Source: a virus. From it: DNA of 28,437 bases. The stretch spans positions 1 to 28,437 of the IMG/VR virus record IMGVR_UViG_3300025110_000093. One strand, given 5' to 3'. The notes below the pieces were generated by a model that worked only from the letters and a program-made list of their open reading frames with translations, made no database searches and was not told where the DNA came from. This document shows positions 14,854 through 24,716 of the stretch, piece by piece (position 1 is the stretch's first letter; the number at the start of each line of letters is the position of its first letter). Position numbers and translations under genes: made by a program.

Positions 14854-17508
14854 TTAAATTGTTGCCTCAGATTGTATTACACTTACTGAGTTTTGACTAT
14901 CAGTAATATCTGCTTCAACTACTACTACTTTACCAGAACTTCCCATAGCACCTACCATTTGATTCTGACCTATCGCATTAAATTGTTGTTGGCTAAATGA
15001 AGGTTGGTTAAGTAATCCACCATCTGCAAACTTAACACCACCTCCTGCAGCGTTCATTGCTGATAATTGTTTACTAAACATTGCTGTACTTCTTTTATTA
15101 ATAACAGCCTCGCCACCTTCTAATTCAACAACTCTACCACCTACTGCAAACTTCTCACCACCTTGTGCGTGTGATTTACCATGCACCATACCACCATTTG
15201 CAAATTCTTCAATCATTCCACCTCTTGCTTTTTTACTTATTCCTGCAACAGTTTGTGCTAAAATTCCTGCTATTGATAATGATGAAGTTATATTATTTGC
15301 AGATACTAATGCTGCAGCAGTTGCAACAGAAGAACCAAATGTTGGTATAGATAGAGCAAGACCTTCTGCAGTAATTTGAGCATTTGTTCTAAGGTTTGTA
15401 ACTATAACATCTTTTACTGCCATTGCTTGTTGAATTAAGAAGATAGCCTTCGCTAAATCACTCCCTTCTTCTGCAAACCCTGATGCAATATTCAAATACC
15501 CTCTTACTGCTGCTGCTTTCGCTTCTTGCAGTCCAACAAAAGCATCTCTCTCATTCTGCATATTCTGAAGTTTAATACCTTGTATTCTTTGTTCTTCAGT
15601 AAGTTCTAATTGTGCGTATTGTTGTTGAAGTGCAATTTTTTCTTCTTCAGATGTTAAAGTGTTTGCTAATTTTGCATTTATAAAATCTAACTGTACTTGT
15701 AATTTATCTTCATTGTAAAAAGTTTCTAATCCTTTTAAATATGCTTCTCTTTCCTCTAAAGATTTACCCTCTGCAAGAAATAATGCTTCTGCATATTCTA
15801 ATTGAAGGTCTAGTAATGCTTGGTTTTTTGCTTGTGTTTCATTAATAACCTCACTAACTTCTGGGTCGCCTTTATCTGCATCTTCTTTTGCTTTTTTAGC
15901 AGCATTAAGTCCATCCATTATATTTTTAAAACTTAATCCCAATTGCTTGGCAGTTTCTTTATATCCTTCAATTAATGTATCTTTATCATCTTCATAGTTA
16001 TCAATTATATCTTTATTAACAGCACCAAATGCTTCTGTTAAGTCTATATTCATCTGCAATGCTTGACTATTATTTTCATCTGCAATTAATAAATCTCTTT
16101 TTGATTCTGCTAATGATATATTGCTATTTACTTGCCCTTTAATTGCTTTTGATTGTGCTTTTGCTAACTCTGCTAATTCTTCTTCCATAGCCATAGCAAC
16201 AATTCTCTCCATCATTAAATTATTAACCTCAATCTGCATATCTCTTATATCTTCTAAGTCATCTTTTTCTGATACAAGATTAGGTAAGTAATCGCCATAT
16301 TTGTTATTCAAATCTTGAATAACCTGAACTCTAGCCTCTTGACTTAAATTACCTTGTGTTAATAAGGTGAATTGGTCATCCATTTCTTGAGTTGTTTGTT
16401 GTAGAAGTTCAAGGTTAGTTTGTTGAGGTGCTATAGAATCTGTAATTGCATTTGCAAACTTAGCCAAATTATCTACAAAATTTGCTAAAATACCACCCTT
16501 TTCACCCATTAATGCAATTTGTAATCCCTCTGTAGCAGAAGTAAATCTTTTAAATGAACCTTCAAGAGTATCGCCAACAATATCAGCCATTTCCTTTGCA
16601 GAACCATTTGCTAAATCTAATTGGTCTGTTAAATCTGAAATTCTCTCAGACCCATTAACCATTGTTTGAAATGCAGCAACCTGTCTTAAATCTACAAGTT
16701 TCATCATTTCAGCATTAGAAAGCCCTTCAGAATTTAATTGTTGTAATGCTCTTTCTAAATCATCTGAACTGTTTACTGTAAACCCTAAATGTTTTGATAA
16801 GTCAGATGCAGGGTCTTGCATTTTCAAGAATATGTTTCTTAAAGATGTACCTGCAATAGAAGCCTCAATACCTGCATCAGTAAGTGTACCCATAACTGCT
16901 GTAGTTGCTTCTAAAGATATGTTAGCACCTGCAGCAATAGGTGCAACCTTAGTCATAGATGTTTGGAATTTTTCAATATCTAAAGCAGAACTTGTAAATG
17001 CTTTAGCCATAACATCAGCAACCCTTGATGTTTCACTAGCATCCAATCCAAAACCCCTAACAGAAGCACCTGCTACGATAGCAGCCCTAGCCAAATCAGT
17101 ATCTGTTGCTGTAGCAAGTAAAAGAGTAGCCTCTTGAGCCTGAAGTATCTCTTTAGTTGAAAACCCTAACTTACCAAAATTAGTTTGCAACTCTGCAACT
17201 TGTTGTGCTGTAAAGAATGTTGAACGACCTAACTGTTGTGCTGTATTGCTTAATTTCTTAAAATCTATATTAGATGCACCAGTAATTGCCTTAACTTTAG
17301 CCATTTGAAATTCAAAATCTCTAAAAGATTTAATAGCACTACCTATAACTTTATTAATAGTTGCAAAAGCAGCAGCAGCAGCAGCAACCCCTGCAGCCAT
17401 CTTCCCAAAACTCTTAGTTGATTTATCTGCTGATTTACCTACTTTGTCTAACCCTTTTTGACCTTTTACTACTACCTGAACTACTATTTTCTCTGTATTT
17501 GTTGCCAT
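14854..17508 (-). CDS. tail tape measure protein, TP901 type
   Basis: An 884-residue protein. Residues about 66-240 match the TP901 core of phage tape measures: FQMAKVKAITG, LGRSTFFTAQQVAELQTNFG, ATLLLATATDTDLARAA, SVRGFGLDASETSRVADVMA, FQTSMTKVAPIAAGANISLE and MGTLTDAGIEAS. The N-terminus has an Ala-rich hydrophobic stretch (about 34-48). Residues about 380-670 form long charged coiled coils, followed by a hydrophobic region with small residues (about 690-765) and a Gly-rich tail. It sets tail length; with about 0.15 nm per residue this predicts a tail near 130 nm, which supports a siphovirus. Confidence 0.92.
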   Translation of the reverse strand: MATNTEKIVVQVVVKGQKGLDKVGKSADKSTKSFGKMAAGVAAAAAAFATINKVIGSAIKSFRDFEFQMAKVKAITGASNIDFKKLSNTAQQLGRSTFFTAQQVAELQTNFGKLGFSTKEILQAQEATLLLATATDTDLARAAIVAGASVRGFGLDASETSRVADVMAKAFTSSALDIEKFQTSMTKVAPIAAGANISLEATTAVMGTLTDAGIEASIAGTSLRNIFLKMQDPASDLSKHLGFTVNSSDDLERALQQLNSEGLSNAEMMKLVDLRQVAAFQTMVNGSERISDLTDQLDLANGSAKEMADIVGDTLEGSFKRFTSATEGLQIALMGEKGGILANFVDNLAKFANAITDSIAPQQTNLELLQQTTQEMDDQFTLLTQGNLSQEARVQVIQDLNNKYGDYLPNLVSEKDDLEDIRDMQIEVNNLMMERIVAMAMEEELAELAKAQSKAIKGQVNSNISLAESKRDLLIADENNSQALQMNIDLTEAFGAVNKDIIDNYEDDKDTLIEGYKETAKQLGLSFKNIMDGLNAAKKAKEDADKGDPEVSEVINETQAKNQALLDLQLEYAEALFLAEGKSLEEREAYLKGLETFYNEDKLQVQLDFINAKLANTLTSEEEKIALQQQYAQLELTEEQRIQGIKLQNMQNERDAFVGLQEAKAAAVRGYLNIASGFAEEGSDLAKAIFLIQQAMAVKDVIVTNLRTNAQITAEGLALSIPTFGSSVATAAALVSANNITSSLSIAGILAQTVAGISKKARGGMIEEFANGGMVHGKSHAQGGEKFAVGGRVVELEGGEAVINKRSTAMFSKQLSAMNAAGGGVKFADGGLLNQPSFSQQQFNAIGQNQMVGAMGSSGKVVVVEADITDSQNSVSVIQSEATI

Positions 17509-17519
17509 ATTATTATATA

Positions 17520-18059
17520 TTAACTAACTTTTGCTTTTGTATTATTTTTAATTTTCTCTCTAATCATACTTGCCATATCTTTACCTATAGATGGTGCTAA
17601 TTTCTTTGCTACTTCTTTACTAAACTTATTTGCTACATATCCTGCAAAGTTTGTTCTTCTAGGTAATTTATTACCTTCTTTGTAATACCAATAAGGTTCT
17701 CTCATTGAGCCATTGAAATTCCTATTACCATATCCTACTTTTTGCATCCTTTTTAAAATCATTTCAGGAACAGCACCACCTGGAAATTCCACAAAAGTAC
17801 CATTACTCTTTTTAGCATTTATCCAACTCTTTATTGCACCAAGATTTGGTATTTTAGCAAAAGAAGGATTATTAACTGCCTTCCAATAACTAGCAGATGA
17901 TATTACATTTAAAGTATTACCCTTAACCTCAACCCTCAATCCTCTACTCAATCTACCTGTAGCATTATGCTTTTGTGCAATAAGTTCTTTCTGCAAACCT
18001 ACCTTTAGCATTTTACCAACACTCTTTAACTTCTTTAATGTCTTTTTAAATTTAATCAT
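17520..18059 (-). CDS. HK97-gp10-like tail completion protein
   Basis: A 179-residue, very basic protein. LKVGLQKELIAQKHNATGRL followed by VEVKGNTLNVISSASYWKAV, then IKSWINAKK, matches the HK97-gp10/tail-completion family, which joins tail to head or terminates the tail. The rest is Lys/Arg-rich with a long helix near the end (SKEVAKKLAPSIGKDMASMI). It overlaps the previous gene by 8 nt and is followed by the tape measure. The location fits tail assembly. Confidence 0.65.
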   Translation of the reverse strand: MIKFKKTLKKLKSVGKMLKVGLQKELIAQKHNATGRLSRGLRVEVKGNTLNVISSASYWKAVNNPSFAKIPNLGAIKSWINAKKSNGTFVEFPGGAVPEMILKRMQKVGYGNRNFNGSMREPYWYYKEGNKLPRRTNFAGYVANKFSKEVAKKLAPSIGKDMASMIREKIKNNTKAKVS

Positions 18060-18771
18060 TAGAAAGTATATTGCCTGAGTTTCTTCTTAATACTTTGTGG
18101 TCATTACCCCACTTATCAGTAGCATAAGAAGGTACTAAGTATTCTTGCTTTTCTTTTATTGACATACTTGTTATTGCTACACTAACTGAAGATGTATCAG
18201 TTGTAGTAAAATATATCTGAATAACATCATTAGCAGTTTCAGCAGTAAATGTTGAGGTGATAATATTGGTAGAAGTATTACCAACAGGATAATCTATTCT
18301 ATTAGTACTTGTTTGTGTGTACCCATCAGTATTAGGTTTATATGTGTCTACATAAATAGTACCTGTATTTGTACTAATAGCAGTTTTAATTTCTACTTGA
18401 TATTCATTACCTGAAATTAAGGATAGTTTTTGATATATACCACTATATGATAGCAATCCACCTGCTCTCTGTCCATAGAATAGAAAAAAACCTGCAGCAG
18501 TTGTCGGTGCTGATACTGATGTATATGGAGAACCACTTGTATGATACCTATACCATCTTCCAATGTCATTTGCAGGACTATTTATTAAAGCATCAGTATG
18601 TGGGTCTGCTGCTGTTGTAGCGTAATCTGTGTCTGAAGCAAGTTGAGTTATGTAAGCAAGAGCATCACCAAAATTCAAATACTCCCCACTATAAGTTGTT
18701 ATACTAGAAAATACATCTAGTCCACTTTGTTGTGCTATCCCTCTACTTGATATTTCTTTTTTATCTCTCAT
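18052..18771 (-). CDS. beta-sandwich putative tail protein
   Basis: A 239-residue protein without Cys. Residues about 95-208 look like a carbohydrate-binding-module-type beta sandwich: FFLFYGQRAG, YSGIYQKLSLISGNEYQVEI, GTIYVDTYKP, VIQIYFTTTDTSSVSVAITS. The final 30 residues are polar (YLVPSYATDKWGNDHKVLRR). A role in binding surface glycans or in tail decoration is likely but unproven. It lies between the 898-residue tail protein and the gp10-like gene. Confidence 0.5.
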   Translation of the reverse strand: MRDKKEISSRGIAQQSGLDVFSSITTYSGEYLNFGDALAYITQLASDTDYATTAADPHTDALINSPANDIGRWYRYHTSGSPYTSVSAPTTAAGFFLFYGQRAGGLLSYSGIYQKLSLISGNEYQVEIKTAISTNTGTIYVDTYKPNTDGYTQTSTNRIDYPVGNTSTNIITSTFTAETANDVIQIYFTTTDTSSVSVAITSMSIKEKQEYLVPSYATDKWGNDHKVLRRNSGNILSND

Positions 18772-18774
18772 ATT

Positions 18775-21471
18775 TTATAATCCTATATTACCATTATCAG
18801 GTGCAGGGTCGCCCTCATTACCAAGTCCTCCTGTATTATTATTACCATTAAAAGATGGTGCTGTTGCTGCGAATATACCTACCTGCAACCATTCAATCAA
18901 CTCTACTTTTGTAGTTTGGTTTTTATTTGGCTTAAAATCAACTATTTTATTTATTCTCCAATAAACACCATCTATATATATTAATTTTGTAAAATCTAAA
19001 TTAATAATGTCTATTGTTTTTAAATCTATATAAACAATTCTTAATCTTGGTTTTCCTTTAATCATCTCAAACATAGTCTTATAATATGTTTCGTATAAAC
19101 CCTTACCTGCTGCATAAGATGTATATACTCCTGTTGCATCATCATAATCTCTTACATTAACATTTCCATAAGACAGTATTGGACTTGAACTATCATCTCT
19201 ATTGATTGATGTTGCTTGAGGGTATTTGTTTGATGTTACAGAAGTGTTGGCTGCATCTGCCAATATAAACCCAAATTGATTAGCCCAAGTTTGAACCTTT
19301 GCTAGTTTAATGTCAAAACCTGCTGCTACAGAAGGTGGTGAGTATTTATTCCAATATAATAATCTTGGTAAAAATTCATAGCCTTTTGGGGGTCTATAAG
19401 TATCATTTGCACCTGGCGTTCCTTCCCATAAACAAGCAGAAAATGCTGTGTCTATTTGTCCACCTGTAGTATCTTGGTCTTTAGTATTATGTGTTCCTGC
19501 AAAGAATGGGTTTTCATATTTACTTTCACCCTTCTCAAAAGTTGAAGGTAGTGTTTCTTGATATGGATATTCATCTTCTATTCCATCAAACAACAACTCA
19601 CCTCTCTGCTTAACTTTCTCATCTTTGCTGTCTGACTTATATTTAAAAACAAAATCTCTTTTTAAGTCGCTTTTAATCCAATTGTCGTTTATCTGTTTAC
19701 TTCTATCTAATTTATAAGTCCAATCTATTGCATCAGCATAATCCTTGTAGAAAGTATTGAATGGCTCTATATTTACAGTTTTAGTAGTTTCATTAGTAGT
19801 CATTTTAAGATTAAATGCGTGTGCAATACCCTTAATAAAATCAATTTGTTTGTAATCTTTATTAATAACTTTATCTAAATCATAAGTCTGACCATAAGAA
19901 ACTGACTCACTATTAAGAGTAATATCAAAAGTGCTAGAACTTGAAGTTCTAATAAAAGTATGACAATTGAATACTTGATTGTTTACGTTTGGGTCAGAAA
20001 TCATTTCCTCAAATTTAAAACCTGCTGTAAGTCTTATTTTATCCCCCTTGTTAAACCAGAAAGTATCGTTATTAAAACTAGGAATTACCTCATAATCAGT
20101 AATAACACTATTATCTTCATTGGTTTTGCTAGAATTAGGAAATAGAACTTTATATGGAGTCTGCTCTATCTCTAACCTTTCTATTGTTTTAAAAACAGTT
20201 TGACCTACAGTTTTCACATCAATATTTATACATAATTTGACTTTTGAAGCACCTCTTTGAGCAGAACCTCCTTTTATCATATTAGCCAATCTTGATTCTA
20301 ATCCGATTAATTTTACATTATAATAACCATACTCCCCTATTGTTATATCATCATTGCTCATGTCTACATAAGAACCATTATCTAAAGTTACATTTAGATT
20401 TAAAGTGCTTAATGGAATTAGTTTCGTTCCTGTATTACCTTGAGCAGTTGGTTCTCCAATATAATTATCATCACCTTCATTAAAAGTAACACCACCAAAA
20501 TATGGGTCAAATATACCACTATCAGTAACTGTTGATGTCACTCCACCTTGTACATAACCACTTGCATTTAAACTTTCTCCATTTAAAAAATTACTCTCTA
20601 CAGAAAACTCATCATACTTTTCTTGAGCATTATTATACCTAAAATTAGGCAATAACCATACCAATTTTTTAAACATATCTGTTTCCATAAAAGTGGAATT
20701 TATACTATACCCAACTTGATTAAATATCTTTTCTAATGTAGTTTTAACAAATACTGCAGGTCGCCAATCTGCTGATGGTAGAGGTGTGCTATAACTATTA
20801 CCTGAATTATCAAAGCCATAATAACCAATTTCAGTTCCAGAAGTTCCTATAGCATCAGTAAAAGTATCTAAAAGTTGTATTGTTTTTGGTTCTCCATCAG
20901 GATTATAATCACCATAAGAAACTATTGGATATACTATTGGAGATGTAGATGAATCACAATCATCATTAAACCAAGTGGTTCTAATACTTGTTTTGTTGTA
21001 TTCTAAATCTTTACCTGCACTACCCCAATCTATCTGATACATATATTTACTAGACAAAACATTAGCCCAACTTAAATTGTTTCCAAAAAACACACAATTA
21101 TAATAAGATGGTTTTTCTCCATAACCACCAACCCCTGTAACTTTAATTAATCCTCTTATAGAGAAAAGATTATTGACAAGTATTCTACATTTTTTATTCT
21201 CAGTAAGATTTACATCATTATCTATATTTGGAGTATAAGTGTGCTTTAATAACTTATTGTTATTTTTTGTGGCAGGTATTTTAAATGTTTTACTATAATT
21301 ACCACTTGTTGAAGTTAATTCTTTTATGTCTGATATTTGGAATGTCATTGCTAGTGGAAAGTTAGAATGGTCAGTTACATCTAACTCACCAACTACACTC
21401 TTTTCCCAATCAATAACAGTATTAGTGTTATCAGTATATACATAATCTAATATCTCTATTTTTACCGACAT
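18775..21471 (-). CDS. large tail/baseplate protein
   Basis: An 898-residue protein with beta-rich, Tyr/Asn/Ser/Thr-rich sequence throughout. The N-terminal part contains FPLAMTFQISDIKELTSTSG, NYSKTFKIPATKNN, and IRGLIKVTGVGGYG, typical of Dit/Tal-like baseplate proteins of flavobacterial phages. No enzymatic motif is obvious. The C-terminus is Gly/Asn-rich (NNTGGLGNEGDPAPDNG). It is probably the tail tip or hub protein. Position before tape measure in the transcript differs from the usual tape-measure-first order, since here tail tip genes are read earlier. Confidence 0.6.
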   Translation of the reverse strand: MSVKIEILDYVYTDNTNTVIDWEKSVVGELDVTDHSNFPLAMTFQISDIKELTSTSGNYSKTFKIPATKNNNKLLKHTYTPNIDNDVNLTENKKCRILVNNLFSIRGLIKVTGVGGYGEKPSYYNCVFFGNNLSWANVLSSKYMYQIDWGSAGKDLEYNKTSIRTTWFNDDCDSSTSPIVYPIVSYGDYNPDGEPKTIQLLDTFTDAIGTSGTEIGYYGFDNSGNSYSTPLPSADWRPAVFVKTTLEKIFNQVGYSINSTFMETDMFKKLVWLLPNFRYNNAQEKYDEFSVESNFLNGESLNASGYVQGGVTSTVTDSGIFDPYFGGVTFNEGDDNYIGEPTAQGNTGTKLIPLSTLNLNVTLDNGSYVDMSNDDITIGEYGYYNVKLIGLESRLANMIKGGSAQRGASKVKLCINIDVKTVGQTVFKTIERLEIEQTPYKVLFPNSSKTNEDNSVITDYEVIPSFNNDTFWFNKGDKIRLTAGFKFEEMISDPNVNNQVFNCHTFIRTSSSSTFDITLNSESVSYGQTYDLDKVINKDYKQIDFIKGIAHAFNLKMTTNETTKTVNIEPFNTFYKDYADAIDWTYKLDRSKQINDNWIKSDLKRDFVFKYKSDSKDEKVKQRGELLFDGIEDEYPYQETLPSTFEKGESKYENPFFAGTHNTKDQDTTGGQIDTAFSACLWEGTPGANDTYRPPKGYEFLPRLLYWNKYSPPSVAAGFDIKLAKVQTWANQFGFILADAANTSVTSNKYPQATSINRDDSSSPILSYGNVNVRDYDDATGVYTSYAAGKGLYETYYKTMFEMIKGKPRLRIVYIDLKTIDIINLDFTKLIYIDGVYWRINKIVDFKPNKNQTTKVELIEWLQVGIFAATAPSFNGNNNTGGLGNEGDPAPDNGNIGL

Positions 21472-21474
21472 ATA

Positions 21475-23232
21475 TTAGTTTCTTTGTGTTATTACTTTAT
21501 GTGCTAAAGTATATTCAATATTAAATTTAACTAGACCATTTTCTTGATTAACAGTTTCAATATCACTATTTGTAATGATTACAGGTATATACTCTTTGGT
21601 AGATGGTCGTAAGTATGGGTTTCTTTCCTTACCCATCTTTGTTGCCTCTGTGTCCATCTCTATCCAAACATTAGGTGATAACATCATTTCTTCTAACCAC
21701 TTTGCTACACTTTTATTTAAAGGTTCTGTATAAACACTTTGTACTCTTTCTGCATTTACATTAGAAACTTCTCTACCTCCTTTATATATATCACCACCCC
21801 TCATTGTGTCTGAAATATAAAGATCATTGTCCATTACTGTACCTTGATTTTCATTATCCTGATACCAAGTTCTATCACCACTTTTTCTTTCTATAACATC
21901 TCTGCTTATTGTTAATCCCTCAACTACATTTCTTTTTGCAGTATAACTATCAATGCCACCAAGAGAGTTTAGCCAATGAAATCTAACAAACCCATAAGAA
22001 TTTTTCTCATCTTCTCTATCTATAATGTATTTGTATTTGAAGGTAACTACTTCTTCATTGAATGGACTCCACATTCCTATTTTCACTAACTCTGCTGTAT
22101 AATAAATAGTATAATCTGTTATTGTGTTTGAAGTATAAGGATTCCAATACGGAAAGGTAGTTCTACTATTAGATTTCGCCCAAACATTACCACTATTTAA
22201 AATGTAGTATGGTGAGATATTCTGAATGAACATTTGATTTTGAACATCTTCTATAATTGTATAACCACTAGTAGTAATAAATGTTAATAAGTTATCTTCA
22301 AAATCTCTTAAATAAAATGTATTTTCTACCCCACTAGAAGTATAAGTAACTATTTTAATTGCATCAGCACCAACACTATCTGAGCCTGATCCATTAATAT
22401 CATCATGATAATTTTTTCTAATATAAAACTGCAAAAATTCTGCTTCTTCATCAAGTCTTACAGGCTTTTTAAAATCTTCAGTTACACCTCCACCACTAAA
22501 AATTGGGCATCTTGTAAGAAATCTATGACCATGAAAATACTCTATATTATACCTATTATAATACAAAATATCTTTCTCAAATTGATTAACTGAGTTTATA
22601 ACAGTAATAGTCTTTGAATTTCCACCACCAGATGCACTTACTATCTGACCATCCCCATTTATTATTTCATAGGTTACTGATACTTTTAATCTCCTAAAAG
22701 TTCCGTTTCTAGAAACATTATACCTACTTATTGGAGTACCCATTGCAGCACCTGATGCACCAAGAACATTATCTTGCATTGTTAATCCACCATTCATACC
22801 TCCATAGTAATTACTTTGCCAAGTACCTTTATTTATTGGACATAAACTATAAGAAAGTTCATTTGAAACTAACTGACTAATATCTACTGTAAATCTATGA
22901 CCACTAGGCTGACTTCCATCATCATATCTCTTATTTGCTATATCTCTTGACTTTTTAATACTACCTAAATCTTGCCAATACCCATCACCAACACTTGTTT
23001 CAACCTTAAAAATAACATTTACCACATCACCATTACCCCCTGAAAAATTAGCAGCAGAAGGCTCTGTTCCTTCATCAACCCCTGCAGATGTCCAAAGAAC
23101 CTGATACCTTAATGGGTCATTTACACTTTTAAGATAATTTCCTCTGTAATCCCAAAAAGAACCTGCTAGGTTTGAATTATTAAAATCTAATGGTTGTATT
23201 TGCCAACTTACATTTCCGTTTATCCCTGCCAT
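21475..23232 (-). CDS. tail tip/structural protein
   Basis: A 585-residue, Tyr/Asn/Gly-rich beta protein without signal peptide. Segments such as WQIQPLDFNNSNLAGSFW, KKSRDIANKRYDDGSQPSGH and NKSVAKWLEEMMLSPNVWIE followed by KEYIPVIITNSDIETV indicate a structural domain with repeated beta strands. It lies 3 nt before the 898-residue protein and 3 nt after the lectin-fused protein, so the three tail genes form one translational block. Likely tail tip or fibre; family not recognised. Confidence 0.55.
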   Translation of the reverse strand: MAGINGNVSWQIQPLDFNNSNLAGSFWDYRGNYLKSVNDPLRYQVLWTSAGVDEGTEPSAANFSGGNGDVVNVIFKVETSVGDGYWQDLGSIKKSRDIANKRYDDGSQPSGHRFTVDISQLVSNELSYSLCPINKGTWQSNYYGGMNGGLTMQDNVLGASGAAMGTPISRYNVSRNGTFRRLKVSVTYEIINGDGQIVSASGGGNSKTITVINSVNQFEKDILYYNRYNIEYFHGHRFLTRCPIFSGGGVTEDFKKPVRLDEEAEFLQFYIRKNYHDDINGSGSDSVGADAIKIVTYTSSGVENTFYLRDFEDNLLTFITTSGYTIIEDVQNQMFIQNISPYYILNSGNVWAKSNSRTTFPYWNPYTSNTITDYTIYYTAELVKIGMWSPFNEEVVTFKYKYIIDREDEKNSYGFVRFHWLNSLGGIDSYTAKRNVVEGLTISRDVIERKSGDRTWYQDNENQGTVMDNDLYISDTMRGGDIYKGGREVSNVNAERVQSVYTEPLNKSVAKWLEEMMLSPNVWIEMDTEATKMGKERNPYLRPSTKEYIPVIITNSDIETVNQENGLVKFNIEYTLAHKVITQRN

Positions 23233-23235
23233 ATC

Positions 23236-24375
23236 TTAATATATTTTATATTTTAAATTTAAGTAACCTCTTACTTCAGCAATTTCAGTATCAGTTAAGG
23301 CTCTGTTAAAAATTATTAATTCGTTTAATTGTCCATCCATATAATTTGTGCTATTATAAGAGCCAATATTAAATGTTGCAGTATTGAAAACAAAAGTATT
23401 ATCAAAACTTGAATCATTATCATTAGCAGTTATAGAATTTGCAGAATCATAATATTCTAAATCTATTCTTTTGTTATTTTTCTTTAATATTGATATATGA
23501 TTATTCGCTTTATTATCTACAGAAGTATTTGCAGTTATTGTATTAGTTCCATCACTTACTGTAGCAGTAATATATCCACTAGCATTAGTTCCTATAGATA
23601 TAGCAGCACTTGAATTATACCATCCAAATACATTATCACTTGCTTTATCAATTCTACTTACTTCAAATATTGTAAAGTCTGTTGTTACAGGTAAATTACT
23701 TCCTGAAATAAAAGTATCATTAGTACCATCAAAATCTAAATATGCTTTGTCGTTAATACCATCATACCCATATCTTAGTGGTTGATTTGCTGCTGTAGTC
23801 TGAGCAACATTATTGCTATTACCTGATTGGTCAGCCCAAGCACTAACTCTTTTAGATGCTATGTCAAATGTAACACCACTATCTGATTTTAACCATACTT
23901 TTAAATCAGAATAATCTGATGGGTAGTTAGATACAGGTCTGAAGCATTTTGTAAACGCACTCATAGTAAATGTTAGTTTTATTTGCACCAATCTATCATT
24001 TGCCACTTCTTTAACTCTTTCTATAGCAATACTCTCATCTTCTAAGTACGCTTCTACATTTGCATCTTGATAATTTTTAAGTACCATATCTAGCCACTCA
24101 TTAGCCAAATCTTGTAAATTATCCCATCTCTTTTGAAGTGTAACTACTGATTGTGCTGCTTGAGAGTATAAATTATAGAAGTTTATTTCAAATGTATATT
24201 CTTCTCTACCATTATACACCACAGGTATAGTTGATTCAGGTGGTTCAACTAGCATTAATGGGTACTGAGTGTCATGGTCTTGGTTTACTTCACTTTCGTA
24301 ACCAAATTTTACATCACCATAAGTCCATTTGCTGTCAAATACTGTTATTATGTCTGTTAATCTTGTTATTGCCAT
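23236..24375 (-). CDS. tail protein fused to lectin-like domain
   Basis: A 379-residue protein in two parts. Residues 1-150 form an alpha/beta domain (DVKFGYESEVNQDHDTQYPL, EEYTFEINFYNLYS, RWDNLQDLANEWLDM, RLVQIKLTFTMSAF) that resembles small phage tail or neck proteins. Residues about 155-379 are a LamG/concanavalin-like jelly roll (LKVWLKSDSG, SAWADQSGNSNN, AYLDFDGTND, DFTIFEVSRID, MDGQLNELIIFNRAL). The lectin half is related to the protein at 7150-7830. The fusion probably places a glycan-binding domain on the tail for host attachment. Confidence 0.65.
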   Translation of the reverse strand: MAITRLTDIITVFDSKWTYGDVKFGYESEVNQDHDTQYPLMLVEPPESTIPVVYNGREEYTFEINFYNLYSQAAQSVVTLQKRWDNLQDLANEWLDMVLKNYQDANVEAYLEDESIAIERVKEVANDRLVQIKLTFTMSAFTKCFRPVSNYPSDYSDLKVWLKSDSGVTFDIASKRVSAWADQSGNSNNVAQTTAANQPLRYGYDGINDKAYLDFDGTNDTFISGSNLPVTTDFTIFEVSRIDKASDNVFGWYNSSAAISIGTNASGYITATVSDGTNTITANTSVDNKANNHISILKKNNKRIDLEYYDSANSITANDNDSSFDNTFVFNTATFNIGSYNSTNYMDGQLNELIIFNRALTDTEIAEVRGYLNLKYKIY

Positions 24376-24377
24376 TA

Positions 24378-24716
24378 TTACAATGTTATATTATTTTTAT
24401 TATGTATTTTCTCTTGAACAGCAATTTCATAGTCGTTTTTAGCAGTATTCCAACTTAAATAAGTCAAAACCTTGTATAAATTTGTTTTCTTCACACTATC
24501 TATGTCATTTTCACCATTCATTCTAAATATCCCTTTTTCTGCAACCATATATAAACTATTAAGCCAACCATAAGGCTTTATGAACTTGTTGTAGATTCCA
24601 ACTGTAGAAACTCTATTTTTGCTTCCTCCACTTCTTCCTCTGTTTTCCCCAAAAACATTTGGAAAGTCCTTGTTAATTTTACGCTTTGCATTGTCAAAAA
24701 AAAACTGAACTCCCAC
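24378..24716 (-). CDS. tail assembly chaperone frameshift extension (GT-like)
   Basis: A 112-codon frame in the -1 frame relative to the upstream chaperone, overlapping it by 139 nt. Its only in-frame start near the overlap is a GTG inside the T9 region, so independent initiation is unlikely. If ribosomes slip at 24704-24696, the 187 first residues of the upstream protein are joined to 106 of these (FDNAKRKINKDFPNVFG onward), a 293-residue product. The extension is basic with helices (YNKFIKPYGWLNSLYMVAEK). This is the lambda G/GT arrangement. Confidence 0.65.
   Translation of the reverse strand: MGVQFFFDNAKRKINKDFPNVFGENRGRSGGSKNRVSTVGIYNKFIKPYGWLNSLYMVAEKGIFRMNGENDIDSVKKTNLYKVLTYLSWNTAKNDYEIAVQEKIHNKNNITL

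Noticed and set aside
16832-17137. 101-codon plus-strand frame inside the tape measure
   Set aside because: Shadow of the tape measure core, which has clear family motifs in the minus frame.
24714-24716. GTG as an independent start for the chaperone extension
   Set aside because: It lies within the coding region of the upstream gene without a leader like those of other genes. Frameshifting at the T9 tract explains the frame better.
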